From an uncultured Lachnospiraceae bacterium (GTDB lineage Bacteria > Bacillota > Clostridia > Lachnospirales > Lachnospiraceae), in contig CAMWMO010000130.1 of assembly GCA_947175305.1 (NCBI GenBank), positions 1 through 5,739 on the forward strand: 5,739 nucleotides of DNA, written 5' to 3'. The stretch's first letter is position 1, and each line of letters begins with the position of its first letter. Shown here one piece after another: positions 5,006 through 5,739 of this stretch. Made by a program: the position numbers and the translations under genes. Under the pieces are notes generated by a model that saw only the letters and a list, made by a program, of their open reading frames with translations, was not told where the DNA came from and searched no databases.

Positions 5006-5725
5006 ATGATCTGGTATTATATATTGTGCGGCTTGGCGGCGCTATGCGCCTTTGTCAGTGCCGTGGTCACTTTTAAAAGAAAAAATCATATGGCGTTGGT
5101 GACAGGGATCATGTTTATGAGCGCCTGCGCCGTCAATCTCACTTATCTATTGCGGATCGGGGCAAGGACTTATTTTGCTGCATCCCTCTCCACAAGCGCA
5201 TATTTTGTGTGTCTGGATCTGCTGATCCTGTCCATGCTTTATTATATGATAAAATTTACACAGATCAGGATCGTTAAGGCCCGCACCAGAAAAGCGCTTT
5301 TGGTGTCTGCCGGCGTTATGATCTTTGTGGATTCGCTGGTTTTGATCATCAATGTATTTCATGAACTGATCCTGCGATATCAATATCACACCGACTCCGT
5401 CTATGCGATACAGTATATGTATGAGATGAAGCCGGGCTTCTATCTGCATCTGGCTCTTGTGTATCTGCTGGTGGCTGTGATGTTCTTTGTGCTGCTCTAT
5501 AAAACCTTCAGCGTCCCGAAAATCTACAGGGGCAGATATATGAATACTTTTTTGGCACTCTGTGTGATCGGCATTCTCACGATTCTTTATATGACCGGCC
5601 GCCTGCAGATTGCCATGGACGTGTCGGTGTTGGTCTATGGGCTTGTCTGCCCGTTGGTTTACAGGAATACTTTTGACTATTCTTCCAAGGGGATGCTCAA
5701 TACAACCGGTAAAATGATTCTTTAA
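5006..5725 (+). CDS. 7TM sensor domain protein, apparently lacking its output domain
   Basis: The product is a 239-residue integral membrane protein with seven hydrophobic segments (about 3-23, 30-50, 63-83, 97-118, 146-166, 178-197, 203-219). It ends with R-N-T-F-D-Y-S-S-K-G-M-L-N. This is the histidine-kinase N-terminal 7TM type of sensor module, which in Clostridia is normally joined to PAS and GGDEF or kinase domains. Here TAA at 5723-5725 ends the protein about 20 residues after the last helix, with no output domain. The same frame then reads Y-M-G-T-P to the window edge, which looks like the continuation into a PAS-type linker. The gene may therefore carry a nonsense mutation, or it may be a genuine stand-alone sensor. 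AGAGGA (4993-4998) supports the start. The ligand is unknown. Confidence 0.72.
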   Translation: MIWYYILCGLAALCAFVSAVVTFKRKNHMALVTGIMFMSACAVNLTYLLRIGARTYFAASLSTSAYFVCLDLLILSMLYYMIKFTQIRIVKARTRKALLVSAGVMIFVDSLVLIINVFHELILRYQYHTDSVYAIQYMYEMKPGFYLHLALVYLLVAVMFFVLLYKTFSVPKIYRGRYMNTFLALCVIGILTILYMTGRLQIAMDVSVLVYGLVCPLVYRNTFDYSSKGMLNTTGKMIL

Positions 5726-5739
5726 TACATGGGCACGCC

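Noticed and set aside
5147..5449. Minus-strand open frame of 100 codons inside the 7TM gene
   Set aside because: It is antisense to a protein with seven clean membrane segments and shows no start signal or family likeness.

Overview
The window reads as a chromosomal stretch from a Gram-positive anaerobe of the Clostridia, most likely Lachnospiraceae. The reasons are strong AGGAGG-type ribosome binding sites, TTGACA/TATAAT promoters, a PadR-HAAS(DUF1700)-DUF4097-PspC gene set, an ECF transporter S component of the Firmicutes type and a 7TM sensor module common in that group. The genus cannot be fixed from sequence alone. There are no rRNA or tRNA genes, CRISPR arrays or insertion sequences.

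Layout. (1) Positions 1-749, minus strand: an azlC-type branched-chain amino-acid exporter subunit running off the left edge, with the apparent start codon of azlD in the last seven bases. (2) Positions 750-1000: a divergent intergenic region with an azlC promoter on the minus strand, a weak orphan terminator-like hairpin, and a near-consensus promoter on the plus strand covered by two large palindromic operators. (3) Positions 1037-3391, plus strand: a tight four-gene operon encoding a PadR repressor, a HAAS/DUF1700 membrane protein, a membrane-anchored DUF4097 beta-repeat protein and a small PspC-domain membrane protein. The first three genes overlap by 8 and 4 bases. (4) Positions 3437-4195: an AT-richer toxin-antitoxin cassette with its own promoter set inside an inverted repeat. 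The HigB/Gp49-type toxin gene is split by a one-base frameshift, and the XRE-type antitoxin is intact and followed by a terminator. (5) Positions 4208-4789, minus strand: an ECF transporter S component convergent with the cassette. (6) Positions 5006-5725, plus strand: a 7TM sensor domain that stops exactly where a signalling output domain would normally begin.

How the genes work together. The PadR operon looks like a self-contained envelope-sensing module. The repressor probably sits on the two operators and shuts off its own promoter, and the three membrane proteins carry the response. The DUF4097 plus PspC pairing resembles Bacillus subtilis yvlB/yvlC and enterococcal liaX/liaY, but here the regulator is PadR instead of a LiaFSR-type system. 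The toxin-antitoxin cassette, the S component and the sensor are separate units that look unrelated to it.

The points most worth a second look are the paired operators 32 bp apart, the roughly 19-20 residue GAG/GMG beta-solenoid in the DUF4097 protein, the split toxin whose second half has its own ribosome binding site and an ATGA junction, and the stop codon that cuts the 7TM sensor away from its apparent continuation.
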